DNA of 60,847 bases from JBBPYC01 sp038200275 (lineage in GTDB: Bacteria > Pseudomonadota > Gammaproteobacteria > Burkholderiales > Burkholderiaceae_C): the NCBI GenBank assembly GCA_038200275.1, contig JBBPYC010000051.1, positions 1 through 60,847 on the forward strand, read 5' to 3'. Shown here piece after piece: positions 37,541-46,538 of the stretch (position 1 is the stretch's first letter; every line of letters begins with the position of its first letter). The translations under genes were made by a program, and so were the position numbers. The notes under the pieces were generated by a model. That model saw nothing but the letters and a program-made list of their open reading frames with translations, searched no databases and was not told the origin of the DNA.

Positions 37541-38047
37541 TCAGGCCGTCACGTTGCGCTTGGGGAGCACCCAGTCTTTGCGCGGAAAGTGGCAGGTGTA
37601 GCCGCCCGGCATCCGCTCTAGATAGTCCTGGTGCTCAGGCTCCGCAAGCCAGAAATCACCGACCGGTTCGACTTCGGTCACGACCTTGCCGGGCCAGAGG
37701 CCGCTGGCGTTCACGTCGGCGATCGTGTCTTCGGCAACGGATTTTTGCGCTTCGTCGACCCAGTAGATCGCCGAGCGATAGCCGGTCCCGCGGTCGTTGC
37801 CCTGGCGGTTCTTCGTGGTCGGGTCGTGAATCTGGAAAAAGAATTCGAGCACTTTGCGAAAGCTCGTTTTCTCCGGGTCGAACGTGATCTCGATCGCCTC
37901 GGCGTGGCTCCCGTGATTGCGATAAGTCGCGTTCTTCACGTCGCCACCGGAGTAACCCACGCGGGTCGAGACCACGCCAGGCTGCTTGCGGATCAGGTCC
38001 TGCATGCCCCAAAAGCACCCGCCAGCCAGTACAGCACGTTCGGTCAT
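37541..38047 (-). CDS. msrA: Peptide methionine-(S)-S-oxide reductase MsrA
   Basis: The 168-residue repair enzyme reduces the S epimer of methionine sulfoxide. The catalytic motif GGCFWG places the nucleophilic cysteine at residue 11. VGYSGG, HGSHAEAIEITFDP, FFQIHDPTTKNRQGNDRGTGYRS and HQDYLER follow in standard order. Length is typical. It starts one base after the msrB stop (msrB lies upstream on the same strand), so the two form an msrB-msrA operon. Confidence 0.96.
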   Translation of the reverse strand: MTERAVLAGGCFWGMQDLIRKQPGVVSTRVGYSGGDVKNATYRNHGSHAEAIEITFDPEKTSFRKVLEFFFQIHDPTTKNRQGNDRGTGYRSAIYWVDEAQKSVAEDTIADVNASGLWPGKVVTEVEPVGDFWLAEPEHQDYLERMPGGYTCHFPRKDWVLPKRNVTA

Positions 38048-38048
38048 T

Positions 38049-38492
38049 TCAGATGTCCTTCACTTGGTTGAGATAGTCGCCGTAGCCTTGTGCCGCCATG
38101 TGGTCTTTGTGCACGAAGCGCAGGCTGGCCGAATTGATGCAGTATCGCAAGCCGCCGCGGTCCGCAGGGCCGTCGGGGAATACATGACCCAGGTGACTGT
38201 CGCCGTGGGCCGAGCGCACCTCCGTGCGCACCATGCCGTGCGACGCATCGCGCAACTCCTTGACGTGCGCGGGCACGACCGGTTTGGTGAAGCTGGGCCA
38301 GCCGCAGCCCGATTCGTACTTGTCGTCGGACACAAACAGGGGCTCGCCCGAGACGACATCCACGTAGATGCCCGGTGCCTTGTTGCCGAGCAATTCGCCC
38401 GAGCCGCTGGCTTCGGTGCCGCTTTGCTGCGTGACCCGGAATTGCTCGCGCGACAACTTCGCCAACGCTGCTTCGGTTTTTTCGTAGTTCAT
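38049..38492 (-). CDS. msrB: Peptide methionine-(R)-S-oxide reductase MsrB, zinc-less form
   Basis: The 147-residue partner of MsrA reduces the R epimer. The family blocks ESGCGWPSF, SHLGHVFPDGP and RYCINSASLRF are present; the cysteine in RYCINSA is the nucleophile and that in SGCGWPS a probable resolving residue. The two CxxC pairs that bind structural zinc in the E. coli enzyme are replaced here (YVDVVSGEPLF and RSAHGDSHLGH), so it belongs to the zinc-free subtype. A ribosome site (GGAGCG) precedes the ATG. Confidence 0.95.
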   Translation of the reverse strand: MNYEKTEAALAKLSREQFRVTQQSGTEASGSGELLGNKAPGIYVDVVSGEPLFVSDDKYESGCGWPSFTKPVVPAHVKELRDASHGMVRTEVRSAHGDSHLGHVFPDGPADRGGLRYCINSASLRFVHKDHMAAQGYGDYLNQVKDI

Positions 38493-38661
38493 AAAAACGC
38501 TCCTTGCTGGTCAGAGTTTCGGTCACGCATCGCAACGAGTTGCGAGGGCATCGAAGGCAACCCGTCGACGAGGCTGGTTTTTCGAGTTGCGGCTGCGCCG
38601 CAGCGCCCTGTTGCACCAAAGCTGCTGCGATGGGCAGGCGGGCCAACGACTGCTCGACCTG

Positions 38662-39426
38662 GGTTCGACATGAATTGGAAACCTGAGATCGATACCAAGG
38701 CGTGGCACGAAGCGGTCGGCTTCTACGTGGACCTCATGACCAAGTACGGCCCGCCTGGTGCTTCGGCCAACCGCTTAAACGCAAACCTCGCGCTGTTCAA
38801 CGAAGGCAAGTGCGCACAGTGGGTCGATGCCGACCATCGCCGCGTCGTTCGTGACGGACCCGAAGCAGTTCAAGGTGGCCGACAAGGTTGCGTTTGCGCA
38901 GGCGCCTATTGCGGTGACGCCGAAGGGCGCCAACTGGCTGCGGGCCTGGGCGCTCGGGATACCAGCGGGCTCGAAAAAGGTTGAAGCGGCTGAGGAGTTC
39001 GTGCGCCGGGCGACATCCAAGGAGTACGTGCAACTGATGGCCAAGGAAAAAGGCTTGAAGGCGGTGCCCAATGGCACGCGCAAGTCCACCTACCTCAACG
39101 CCGACTTCTTGAAAGCGGCTGTGTTCGCCGAAGCCGAGAAAAAAGCGATCGATTCCGTCAATCCGAACGACATCATGTCGCCGAAGTCACCCTACAAAGG
39201 CGTGCAATGCGCAGCCATTCCTGAGTTTCAGGTAATCGGCATCGCCGTCGGCCAGCAGATGAGCGCCGCGCACGCAGGCCAGACGACGGTGAATCAAGTG
39301 CTGAAGACATCGTGGACGCTGGCCGAGCGCCAGACGCAGCGCGGCGGCTACTACAAGCAAGTAGACGGCATGGTGGGGGTTGGTCCGGTGCCTGGCGATG
39401 GTGCCGGGCAGGCCGTCGTCTGTTGA
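38662..39426 (+). pseudogene. Polyol/sugar ABC transporter substrate-binding protein, truncated and frameshifted
   Basis: The sequence starts mid-protein at about DMNWKPEIDTKAWHEAVGFY and reads in one frame to LFNEGKCAQWVDA near 38830. It then needs a frame change and continues as TIAASFVTDPKQFKVADKVAFAQAP, GANWLRAWALGIPAGSKK and TRKSTYLNADFLKAA to GGYYKQ. This is the C-terminal 55 percent of a SmoE-like (family 1) sugar or polyol binding protein. The N-terminal half and signal peptide are missing. It is the first of three consecutive decayed genes. Confidence 0.85.
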
Positions 39427-39447
39427 TGGAAGCGGGACGACTGAGCC

Positions 39448-39735
39448 ATGGATCGTCTGTTGCCTCGTTCGCTGATGGCACCCGCCGTCGTCACGTTGTT
39501 GATCTGGATGCTCGTGCCGCTGGGCATGACGATCTTTTCTCGCTGATCAACTACAACCTGCTGGACCCGGGTAACCACCTGCGGGTCGGCATAGAGAACT
39601 TCCACGTCTTCGTCACCGACCTGCACTTCTGGCCGGCGGTGCGCAACACGGTGCTGCTGATCGGCACCATCATCATCAGTGCCGCAGGACTGGACGTGCT
39701 GGCCAACCTGTGGGCCGCGTTAGGCCTGGCGTCGG
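39448..39735 (+). pseudogene. Sugar ABC transporter permease (SmoF-like), frameshifted and truncated
   Basis: It begins MDRLLPRSLMAPAVVTLLIWMLVPLGMTIF, the usual start of MalF/SmoF-type permeases, and then hits a TGA. Shifting frame near 39535 gives FSLINYNLLDPGNHL, GIENFHVFVTDLHFWPAVRN and TVLLIGTIIISAAGLDVLA, the first third of the permease. The homology ends abruptly near 39720. The second permease and the ATPase of the system are deleted. Confidence 0.8.
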
Positions 39736-40371
39736 TGGACTGGATGCCCCCTCACAACTGGGTCTGGCTCGACACGGCCACCCATAGCGTGGCCGAGCGC
39801 GGTCTGGTGATCCAGTTTCAGCACAGCTCGTTCGAGCACGCCGCGTTGAGCATTCCGGAGCTGGCGTAGTGTCGGCCGCTGCTGGAGCGTGCCTGCCACT
39901 ACATCGAATTCTTCTGCATGTCGCAGCGCGCGGAAGCGAGCTGGCGCCAAGTCAAGCCAACCAAGGGGATGCACCGGCTCGCTGCGTTCTGCGGGTTCCT
40001 CGGCGAGGTGAGCCTCGGTTTGCGCGACCGGCTGGATACGTTGCACCGGCCAGCCGGTGCACTTTGGATGGTCGACGGTGGCGCGCTGAGCAACTGGTGG
40101 GCGCGGTTGCTCAGCAATGTGCTGGAGGTGCCCTTGATGCTGGCCGAAGGCGGTGAGGCGGTGAGGCGGTGAGGCGGGCGGCGCGCTGGGGGCAGCGCGA
40201 CTGGCTTGGTTGGCCGATGGGGGCGTGATCGATGCGGTGTGTCGCGAGCCGCCGGTACGGGCGCGCTGCGAACTCGGTGCAGCGGTGCGGGATGGGCACC
40301 GCCAACGCCATCGGCGCTTCAAGGCGTTGTACGGTGCATTGGCGCCGCATTTCCAGCGTCAATTGCGTTGA
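39722..40371 (+). pseudogene. Remnant of a carbohydrate kinase-like gene with an in-frame TAG and a tandem-repeat frameshift
   Basis: A single frame continues from the permease remnant through SIPELA, a TAG at 39867-39869, PLLERACHYIEFF and LGEVSLGLRDRLDTLHRP to VDGGALSNWWARLLSNVLEVPL. It then breaks in a triple GGCGGTGA repeat. Correcting to one repeat unit gives GGEAGGALGAARLAWLADGG and an ending RRFKALYGALAPHF. The GGALSNWWARLLSNVLEVPL and GALGAARLAW parts resemble the C-terminal ATPase fold of FGGY kinases such as xylulokinase. The first part is not recognised. The operon context of polyol transporter genes supports a kinase but does not prove it. Confidence 0.55.
40149..40172. repeat. 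Three tandem copies of GGCGGTGA
   Basis: Three perfect eight-base units sit inside the kinase-like remnant. The reading frame would be continuous with a single unit, so two extra units (16 bases) account for the frameshift. Confidence 0.85.
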
Positions 40372-40405
40372 CTTGGGTTACTTCGGAAGTGGCGCTCGGC
40401 GGCCG

Positions 40406-41590
40406 TCAGCTTTCGGCAGCAGCGGCTGTGGCAGCAGCAGCCGTAAGCCGTTGCGACTCTTTGGGGTCACGAAACACCAGTGGGTGCATCACCGGCTCCG
40501 GCGCGTTGGGCGCCCGCTGCGCGCGTTCGACAAAAGCATCCACCTTCGGTCGGTCCGGCGACTTCGTGCAGACCGGGTCGGCCATCGCCGGGTCGCCCGC
40601 GATCATGAAGGCCTGACAACGGCAGCCGCCCAAGTCTTTTTCCTGCTCGGGGCAGGTGCGGCACGGCTCCTTCATCCAGCGGTTGCCGCGGTAGCGGTTG
40701 AAGCCTTCGGATTCGTACCAGATCGATTCGATCGACTGCGCTTTCACGTTCGGAAACGCAAGGCCTGGCAGCATGCGCGCGGTGTGGCACGGCAGTGCGG
40801 TGCCGTCGGGCGCAATGGTCAGAAACACGTTGCCCCAGCCGTTCATGCAGCGCTTCGGGCGCGATTCGTAGTAGTCGGGCACGACAAAGAAGATGCGCAA
40901 CTTTTTGCCGAGCTTTGCGCGGTATTCGTTAGTGACCGCCTCGGCCCGCTGCAGCTGTTCGCGCGACGGCAGCAACTGGTCACGGTTTAACTCGGCCCAC
41001 GAATAGAACTGCGTGTTGGCAAGCTCCAGGTACTCGGCGCCAAGCTCGACCGCAAGCTCGATGATGTCGCCGATGTAGTCGATGTTGAGCCGGTGGATCA
41101 CGCAGTTGAGCACCATCGGCCAGCCGTTGCCTTTGATGATCGCGGCCGCCTTGCGCTTCAGCTCGAACGTTTTGGTGTGCGAGAGAAAGTCGTTCAGCTC
41201 GCGCGTCGAATCCTGAAACGAGAGCTGGATGTGATCGAGCCCCTGGCGGCGCAGTTCGGTCGCACGCGCTTCCGTAAAACCGATGCCGGACGTCAGCAGG
41301 TTCGTGTAGAAGCCCAGGCCGCGTGCGTGGCCGACGAGCTCTTCAAGGTCATCGCGCACCATCGGCTCGCCACCGGACAAGCCGCACTGCACACTGCCGG
41401 CCGCACGCGCCTCGGTCAACACGCGCAGCCAGTCGTTGGTCGTGAGTTCTTCACCGTGCGTCGCGTAATCGACCGGGTTATAGCAAAACACGCAGTGCAG
41501 CGGGCAGCGGTAAGTCAGCTCGGCCAGCAGCCATAGCGGCGGGCCCGGGCGCGGCGGTGCAGACGACGGGATGTTGAGGGTGGCGCTCAT
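40406..41590 (-). CDS. pqqE: PQQ biosynthesis radical-SAM enzyme PqqE
   Basis: The enzyme cross-links Glu and Tyr of the PqqA peptide, the first chemical step of pyrroloquinoline quinone synthesis. It has 394 residues from the ATG that overlaps the pqqD stop. The radical-SAM cysteines are C29, C33 and C36 in LTYRCPLHCVFCYN. The C-terminal SPASM region shows CHTARMLPG, EPCRTCPEQEKDLGGCRCQAF and DPVCTKSPDR, the ligands of the auxiliary iron-sulfur clusters. All expected motifs are intact. It is the last gene of pqqABCDE. Confidence 0.97.
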   Translation of the reverse strand: MSATLNIPSSAPPRPGPPLWLLAELTYRCPLHCVFCYNPVDYATHGEELTTNDWLRVLTEARAAGSVQCGLSGGEPMVRDDLEELVGHARGLGFYTNLLTSGIGFTEARATELRRQGLDHIQLSFQDSTRELNDFLSHTKTFELKRKAAAIIKGNGWPMVLNCVIHRLNIDYIGDIIELAVELGAEYLELANTQFYSWAELNRDQLLPSREQLQRAEAVTNEYRAKLGKKLRIFFVVPDYYESRPKRCMNGWGNVFLTIAPDGTALPCHTARMLPGLAFPNVKAQSIESIWYESEGFNRYRGNRWMKEPCRTCPEQEKDLGGCRCQAFMIAGDPAMADPVCTKSPDRPKVDAFVERAQRAPNAPEPVMHPLVFRDPKESQRLTAAAATAAAAES

Positions 41591-41883
41591 GTCGTTGCGT
41601 CCGACGCTGCATCGGTTGCGGCTTCGAGCCACCCCTGTTCGCGCGCGATGCCAAGAAAGGACTGCACTTCCTTGTCCAGCCCCTGCGTCTCGAACGCACG
41701 CTCGAGATCTTGCGTGATCGCATCGACCGGCGTTTCGCCATCACAGCGCTTCAAGATTTCACCTGCGCTGCGGTTCAGCTTGACCATGCCTTCCGGATAC
41801 AGCAGCACCCAGCTCTGCTGCGCGTCCTCCCACTGCAACCGAAACTGCGACGACAAGTGGGGAGCGTTCGTGATGGTCGTCAT
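41587..41883 (-). CDS. pqqD: PqqA-binding chaperone PqqD
   Basis: A 98-residue RRE-fold protein that presents the PqqA peptide to PqqE. The core is WVLLYPEGMVKLNRSAGEILKRC with the usual spacing to DGETPVDAITQDLER. It overlaps pqqC by three bases upstream (ATGA) and pqqE by four bases downstream, so translation of the three genes is coupled. The frame is open far upstream, but homology starts at MTTITNAPH. Confidence 0.95.
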   Translation of the reverse strand: MTTITNAPHLSSQFRLQWEDAQQSWVLLYPEGMVKLNRSAGEILKRCDGETPVDAITQDLERAFETQGLDKEVQSFLGIAREQGWLEAATDAASDATT

Positions 41884-42602
41884 GGGTTGACTCCGTACTT
41901 GAGCGCCATTGCATCGTTCATCTGCCACAGGATATCGAGCTTGAACTGCAAGATCTCCAGCGCGCGGCGTTGTCGTGCGGCGGTGTCGAAGTATTCGAGC
42001 GTGATGCGCAGCCCATGCTCGACGTCGCGCCTTGCCTGGCTCACACGGTTGCGAAAGTATTGCAATCCAGTGTCGTCGATCCACGGATAGAACTCGGGCC
42101 AGCCGGAGAGCCGCTGCTTGTGAATCTCGGGCGCGAACAGCTCGGTCAGCGACGAGCACGCGGCTTCCTGCCACGGTGCGCGGCGCGCGAAGTTGACATA
42201 GGCGTCGACCGCGAAGCGCACCCCTGGCAATACATGGCGCTGGTCGGTGATTTCTTCGCGTGTGAGACCGGTGGCGGTGCCCAGATGCAGCCATGCTTCG
42301 ATGCCGCCTTCGTCCGGCGCATCGCCGAACGCAACACCGTCGTGGTCGAGGATGCGCGTGATCCATTCGCGGCGGAACAGGCGGTCGTCGCAATTCGACA
42401 AAATCGCCGCGTCCTTGATCGGAATGGCAATCTGATAGTAATAGCGGTTTGCTGCCCAGCCCTGCACCTGCTCGCGCGTGGCCTTGCCGGTGTTGAGCAT
42501 CCGGTTGAACGGGTGGTGAATGTGATAGCTGCTGCCGCGGTCGCGCAGGTGAGTCTCGAACGCGGCGCGGTCCCAGGGGGTTTCGGCGATGGTGGCGGTC
42601 AT
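41880..42602 (-). CDS. pqqC: Pyrroloquinoline-quinone synthase PqqC
   Basis: The cofactorless oxidase that performs the final ring closure and eight-electron oxidation to PQQ. The 240 residues include YHIHHPFNRMLNTGKATREQVQGW, NRYYYQIAIPIKDAAILSNC, REWITRILDHDG and YVNFARRAPWQEAACSSLTELFAP, all standard for PqqC. It lies 25 bases after pqqB. Confidence 0.97.
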   Translation of the reverse strand: MTATIAETPWDRAAFETHLRDRGSSYHIHHPFNRMLNTGKATREQVQGWAANRYYYQIAIPIKDAAILSNCDDRLFRREWITRILDHDGVAFGDAPDEGGIEAWLHLGTATGLTREEITDQRHVLPGVRFAVDAYVNFARRAPWQEAACSSLTELFAPEIHKQRLSGWPEFYPWIDDTGLQYFRNRVSQARRDVEHGLRITLEYFDTAARQRRALEILQFKLDILWQMNDAMALKYGVNP

Positions 42603-42627
42603 GGGGTGTTGCGCTTATTTGATGTGG

Positions 42628-43554
42628 CTACAGCACGATGTCCATGCCGTCGAACGCGACTTCGATGCCGTGCTCGTTCAGCACGTCGCGCTGTCGGCTG
42701 TTCTCGTCCAGGATCGGGTTCGTGTTGTTGATGTGGATCAGGATGCGGCGGGTGGTTTTGGGCAAACGGTCCAGCCATTCGATCATGCCGCCGGGGCCGC
42801 TTTGCGCCAGATGACCCATCGCACGGCCGCTGCGCTTCGATGCACCCAGCGCGATCATCTCGTCGTCGGTCCACAGCGTGCCGTCGACCAGCACCGCGTC
42901 GGCCTGTTGCATTGCGTCCCAGACCGGCGGCGCAATCTCCAGCAGGCCGGGCGCATAGAACAGACGCTGCCCAGACTTCACATCGCGCACCGTCACGCCG
43001 ATGTTGTCACCGGGCTGCGGTGCGTCGCGGTGCGGCGAGTACGGCGGTGCGTTGCTCTCCAGCGCGATCGCTTCGAACACCAAGCCGGGCAGGGCGGGCA
43101 CTTCGAACCCGGCGGCCCCGTCTTCCACATGGATCCGGTGCCAGTCGACGCCGCAGTAGTGCTCGAGCAGCGTGAACAACGGGTTGCCCTGCGTCAAGTC
43201 CTGCTGCACCGGCGTCGTGCACCAGATCGGCAGCCGCGCACGATGTTCGCGCAGCATGTAAAGGCCAGTGGTGTGGTCAATCTGCGCATCGATCAACACG
43301 ATCGCTGCGATGCCGGTGTCGCGCAACGCGCGGCCCGGTTGCAGCGCGGGGAAACGGCGGATCTGCTCGAGGATGTCGGGCGATGCGTTGAACAACGCCC
43401 ATGCCGTATCGTCGCTTCCGCAGATCGCAATGGATGACTGCGTACGCGGTTGCGCCTGGATGTTGCCTGTGCGCTGGCCAGCGCACATCGGGCAATTGCA
43501 ATTCCACTGGGGGAAGCCGCCGCCGGCAGCGGAGCCGAGAACATGAACGCGCAC
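42628..43554 (-). CDS. pqqB: PQQ biosynthesis protein PqqB
   Basis: A 308-residue metallo-beta-lactamase-fold protein that acts as a hydroxylase on the PQQ precursor. The GTG start reads VRVHVLGSAAGGGFPQWNCNCPMC, including the conserved CxCxxC. DAQIDHTTGLYMLREH gives the metal-site Asp and His residues, and IHINNTNPIL lies near the C-terminus. It is separated from pqqA by 168 bases, which is longer than the other gaps in the operon. Confidence 0.96.
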   Translation of the reverse strand: MRVHVLGSAAGGGFPQWNCNCPMCAGQRTGNIQAQPRTQSSIAICGSDDTAWALFNASPDILEQIRRFPALQPGRALRDTGIAAIVLIDAQIDHTTGLYMLREHRARLPIWCTTPVQQDLTQGNPLFTLLEHYCGVDWHRIHVEDGAAGFEVPALPGLVFEAIALESNAPPYSPHRDAPQPGDNIGVTVRDVKSGQRLFYAPGLLEIAPPVWDAMQQADAVLVDGTLWTDDEMIALGASKRSGRAMGHLAQSGPGGMIEWLDRLPKTTRRILIHINNTNPILDENSRQRDVLNEHGIEVAFDGMDIVL

Positions 43555-43722
43555 CGTCGAAACCTCTACTTCAAATCACGCCACAGCGGCCTGAGCAGGC
43601 AGCGCCGGAAACGACAACGCGCCCGGTGTAACGGGGCGCGCTGGTGGACTCGGCATTGCTGCACGAGCCAGAGTGTCTGCCGAACCCATCGGGTCAGGCG
43701 GCCACTGCAAATGCAATCCGAT

Positions 43723-43797
43723 TCAGCGGTTCGCGATGTACATCGTGATTTCGAAGCCAAAACGCAGGTCGGTGGCGGTCGGGGTTTCCCATTTCAT
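43723..43797 (-). CDS. pqqA: PQQ precursor peptide PqqA
   Basis: The 24-residue peptide reads MKWETPTATDLRFGFEITMY plus IANR. The cross-linked pair is E16 and Y20, in the invariant spacing E-x3-Y. It is the substrate from which PQQ is cut. GGACC-like bases precede the ATG. It is the first gene of the pqqABCDE operon; the protease genes pqqF/pqqG are not in this window. Confidence 0.95.
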   Translation of the reverse strand: MKWETPTATDLRFGFEITMYIANR

Positions 43798-44028
43798 GAT
43801 CAGGTCCAATCTGTAGTTGATGCGGTTGAGCAGGTGAGTCGTCGGGCCAAATGCCCGTGAAGCCCGATTCACGAACGCTGCCGTCCTGAGAGGAAAACAA
43901 CGCCTGAACTCGCGACCTCATTTGCAGTGTGCTACCAGCAAGGGAGGCAGCCTATCGGGCAGACCATGAACCGCACCTAGCGAAAATCATGAGCTGCGCG
44001 ATTGAAGTGCCGCACTAACATCGCTGCG

Positions 44029-45096
44029 ATGAGTTCACCTGCTGCCACAGACGCCGCCAATTCGTCATCCGCGCCCGAGGCGTTGTTCCCGCCGATCGAG
44101 CCGTTCGACCAGTTCATGCTCGACGTTGGCGATGGCCACCGATTGCACGTGGAGCAGTGTGGCAACCCTGCAGGCACGCCAGTCGTCGTGTTGCACGGCG
44201 GCCCGGCCAGCGGCACCTCACCACTTCAGCGGCGCTTTTTCGATCCCGCCATACACCGGGTCGTGCTGTTCGACCAACGCGGCAGCGGACGCAGTATGCC
44301 AGCCGGCCAGATTGCCGCGAACATGACCGCGCATCTGATTGCGGACATCGAAGCAATTCGCAGCCGGCTCGGGATCGAGCGCTGGCTCGTGTTTGGCGGT
44401 TCCTGGGGCGCAAGCTTGGCGGTGGCCTATGCAGCAGCGCATCCCACGCGCTGCAGGGCCCTGTTGCTTCGCGGCATGTTCATGACCGATGACGCCGACC
44501 TAGACTGGTTCTTCGGCGGCGCGGGCACCTTGCTGCCCCAAGCTTGGGAAGCCCTGGCAGCCGCTGCTGGCGTGGATGCGATGCCCGAGCGCGCCGGGGT
44601 CGGCCTCGCGGTGATGGACGCATTGCTTCGGCAAATTCTGGATAGCGACGACGACGACGCTGCTGCAGCGGCGGCTGCTGCCGTGGCCTGGAGCCGTTGG
44701 GAAGATGCGGTGAGCCACGCCTGGCGTGGGTTGGGCCCTGCGGTCGGCGACAAGCAGGGCGAGACTCTGTCGACAAGCGCGGCACCACAACCAGCTGTTG
44801 CTGCTGGCCCTCTCGACAAATACCGCGTGCAGGGCCACTACTTGCGGCATCGCTGCTGGCTCGGCGCGGCCGAACTGCTTCGGATGGCCGGCACGCTCGG
44901 CGGCGTGCCGACGCAGCTCCTGCATGGCCGGCTCGACTGGATCTGCCGGCCTGCCAACGCGGTTGCATTGCAGCGCGCGCTGCCCGGCAGCCAGCTCGTA
45001 TGGGTCGATGCCACCGGCCACTCGCCATTCGATCCACCGATGGCTGAAGCCATCGTGCAAGCCGTGCAGGTGTTGCACGAAACGGCAGCGCCGTAA
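44029..45096 (+). CDS. pip: Proline iminopeptidase (alpha/beta hydrolase, S33)
   Basis: A 355-residue hydrolase that removes N-terminal proline. VVVLHGGPASGTSPLQRRFFDP holds the oxyanion loop and FDQRGSGRSMPAG the proline-peptidase hallmark. The nucleophile is S125 in VFGGSWGASLAVAYAAAHP. The late acid and His are in LHGRLDWICRP and DATGHSPFD. An Ala/Asp-rich insert (SDDDDAAAAAAAA) and a Ser/Ala-rich stretch interrupt the cap domain. It is divergent from pqqA and overlaps the sensor kinase gene by one base (TAATG). Confidence 0.9.
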   Translation: MSSPAATDAANSSSAPEALFPPIEPFDQFMLDVGDGHRLHVEQCGNPAGTPVVVLHGGPASGTSPLQRRFFDPAIHRVVLFDQRGSGRSMPAGQIAANMTAHLIADIEAIRSRLGIERWLVFGGSWGASLAVAYAAAHPTRCRALLLRGMFMTDDADLDWFFGGAGTLLPQAWEALAAAAGVDAMPERAGVGLAVMDALLRQILDSDDDDAAAAAAAAVAWSRWEDAVSHAWRGLGPAVGDKQGETLSTSAAPQPAVAAGPLDKYRVQGHYLRHRCWLGAAELLRMAGTLGGVPTQLLHGRLDWICRPANAVALQRALPGSQLVWVDATGHSPFDPPMAEAIVQAVQVLHETAAP

Positions 45097-46538
45097 TGAG
45101 CCTGCGCGGGCGCGTACAGTGGCTTGTGACGGCGTTGCTGGTCGCGTTCACAACCGCATTTGCTGCGATGCAGATCGTCAACACACGCAACAGCGTGCGC
45201 GAGGAAATCACAGGCGCTTCCCAAGTTGCGGCGCGCCTGCTTGCACGCATCGCCGAGACTTACGCGCCTGCAGGTCCAGGCAGCATGGAAGGCTTTTTGC
45301 AGCAGCTCGGCCGGGTGCGCGCAAACGATCTGTTCTTGTACGACGCTGCGGGCAATGAGATGTATCGCTCGCCCGCATCGGCCTATAAAGCGGGTCGGGC
45401 GGCGCCGACTTGGTATGCGCAGCTGGTGGCGCCGCGCGTTCAACCGCGCGAAATCCCGCTCGGCCTTGGCCGGCTTGTGGTGCGGCCCGACACATCGCGT
45501 GCGGTGCTCGACGGCTGGGACGAATTGGGCGTTGCGATGGGCGTTGCGCTGATCGGCTTCGTGCTCGCCAATTTGTTGCTGCTGGTGCTGACCGGCCGCG
45601 CGTTGCGACCGCTGAAGCAGATCACCGACGGTCTGAATGCGATGGAGCGTGGCCAGTACGGCGTGCGCTTGCCACCACTGCCCACGCGTGAGATGGCGCA
45701 CATCGGCCAGTCCTTCAACCGCATGGCCGCTGCGGTGGCCAGCAGCGTGCACGCGCGGGAAGCCGAAGCCCGTGCACGAACCCAGCTCGCAGAAAACCGC
45801 GCGCTCACCGGCATCATCCAGCGTCGCATCGAGCAGGAGCGCGGTGCAATCGCGCGCGAACTGCACGACGAACTCGGCCAGCAGATCACTGCGATCAAGT
45901 CGATCGCCCTCTCGATCGCGCAGCGCACGGCTGCGATCGACCCGCAAAGCGAGCAGGCGGCACGCCTTGTGATGGCCACCGCCGACCAGATCTACGACGT
46001 GTTGCATCTGATGATCCCGCGGTTGCGCCCGCTTGCACTTGACCGCTTCGGGCTGGCCGATGCGGTGGAAGACATGGTGTCCGACTGGCGTGCGCAGCAG
46101 CCGCTCATGCAATTCGATGTGCACATGGCGGGCCTGCCCGAGGCGTTGCCCGAGCCAATCGCCACGGCCGCCTACCGCATCGTGCAGGAAGCCGTCAACA
46201 ACGCAATCCGGCATGCCGATGCCACGCGCGTTGCGATCGAGATCGGTCTGGAGGTGCAAGCCACGTCAAGCAAGACGCCGGATGAGCACCACACGGCGGC
46301 GTCAATCCCATCCATTCGAGTCGTCGTCACCGACAACGGCCACGGCCTGCCCGAGAACTGGGCTCGCGCTGGTCACTTCGGCCTGCTTGGGATGCGCGAG
46401 CGGGCCGAGTTGCTTGGCGGTCGATTCGATCTGAGTCGGCCCGCCACCGGGGGTGTCGAGGTGATTGCTTGGCTGCCGTTTGAAGGAACAACCCGTGGCG
46501 ATCCCGCGCCCGAGCCGCCGCACAAGGAACACGCATGA
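45096..46538 (+). CDS. MoxY-like sensor histidine kinase (HisKA_3 type)
   Basis: A 480-residue membrane kinase. The first membrane helix is WLVTALLVAFTTAFAAM. The periplasmic part (about 30-145) ends WYAQLVAPRVQPREIPLG and LVVRPDTSRAVLDGWDEL, which resembles the LapD/MoxY N-terminal domain. A second helix (GVALIGFVLANLLLLVL) and HAMP (RPLKQITDGLNAMERGQY) follow. The phospho-acceptor is H257 in IARELHDELGQQITAIKS. The ATPase boxes are AVNNAIRHADA, VVTDNGHGLP and HFGLLGMRERAELLGG. It is coupled to the next gene by an ATGA overlap. MoxY-type kinases control methanol or alcohol oxidation in several proteobacteria, and the pqq operon lies next door. Confidence 0.88.
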   Translation: MSLRGRVQWLVTALLVAFTTAFAAMQIVNTRNSVREEITGASQVAARLLARIAETYAPAGPGSMEGFLQQLGRVRANDLFLYDAAGNEMYRSPASAYKAGRAAPTWYAQLVAPRVQPREIPLGLGRLVVRPDTSRAVLDGWDELGVAMGVALIGFVLANLLLLVLTGRALRPLKQITDGLNAMERGQYGVRLPPLPTREMAHIGQSFNRMAAAVASSVHAREAEARARTQLAENRALTGIIQRRIEQERGAIARELHDELGQQITAIKSIALSIAQRTAAIDPQSEQAARLVMATADQIYDVLHLMIPRLRPLALDRFGLADAVEDMVSDWRAQQPLMQFDVHMAGLPEALPEPIATAAYRIVQEAVNNAIRHADATRVAIEIGLEVQATSSKTPDEHHTAASIPSIRVVVTDNGHGLPENWARAGHFGLLGMRERAELLGGRFDLSRPATGGVEVIAWLPFEGTTRGDPAPEPPHKEHA

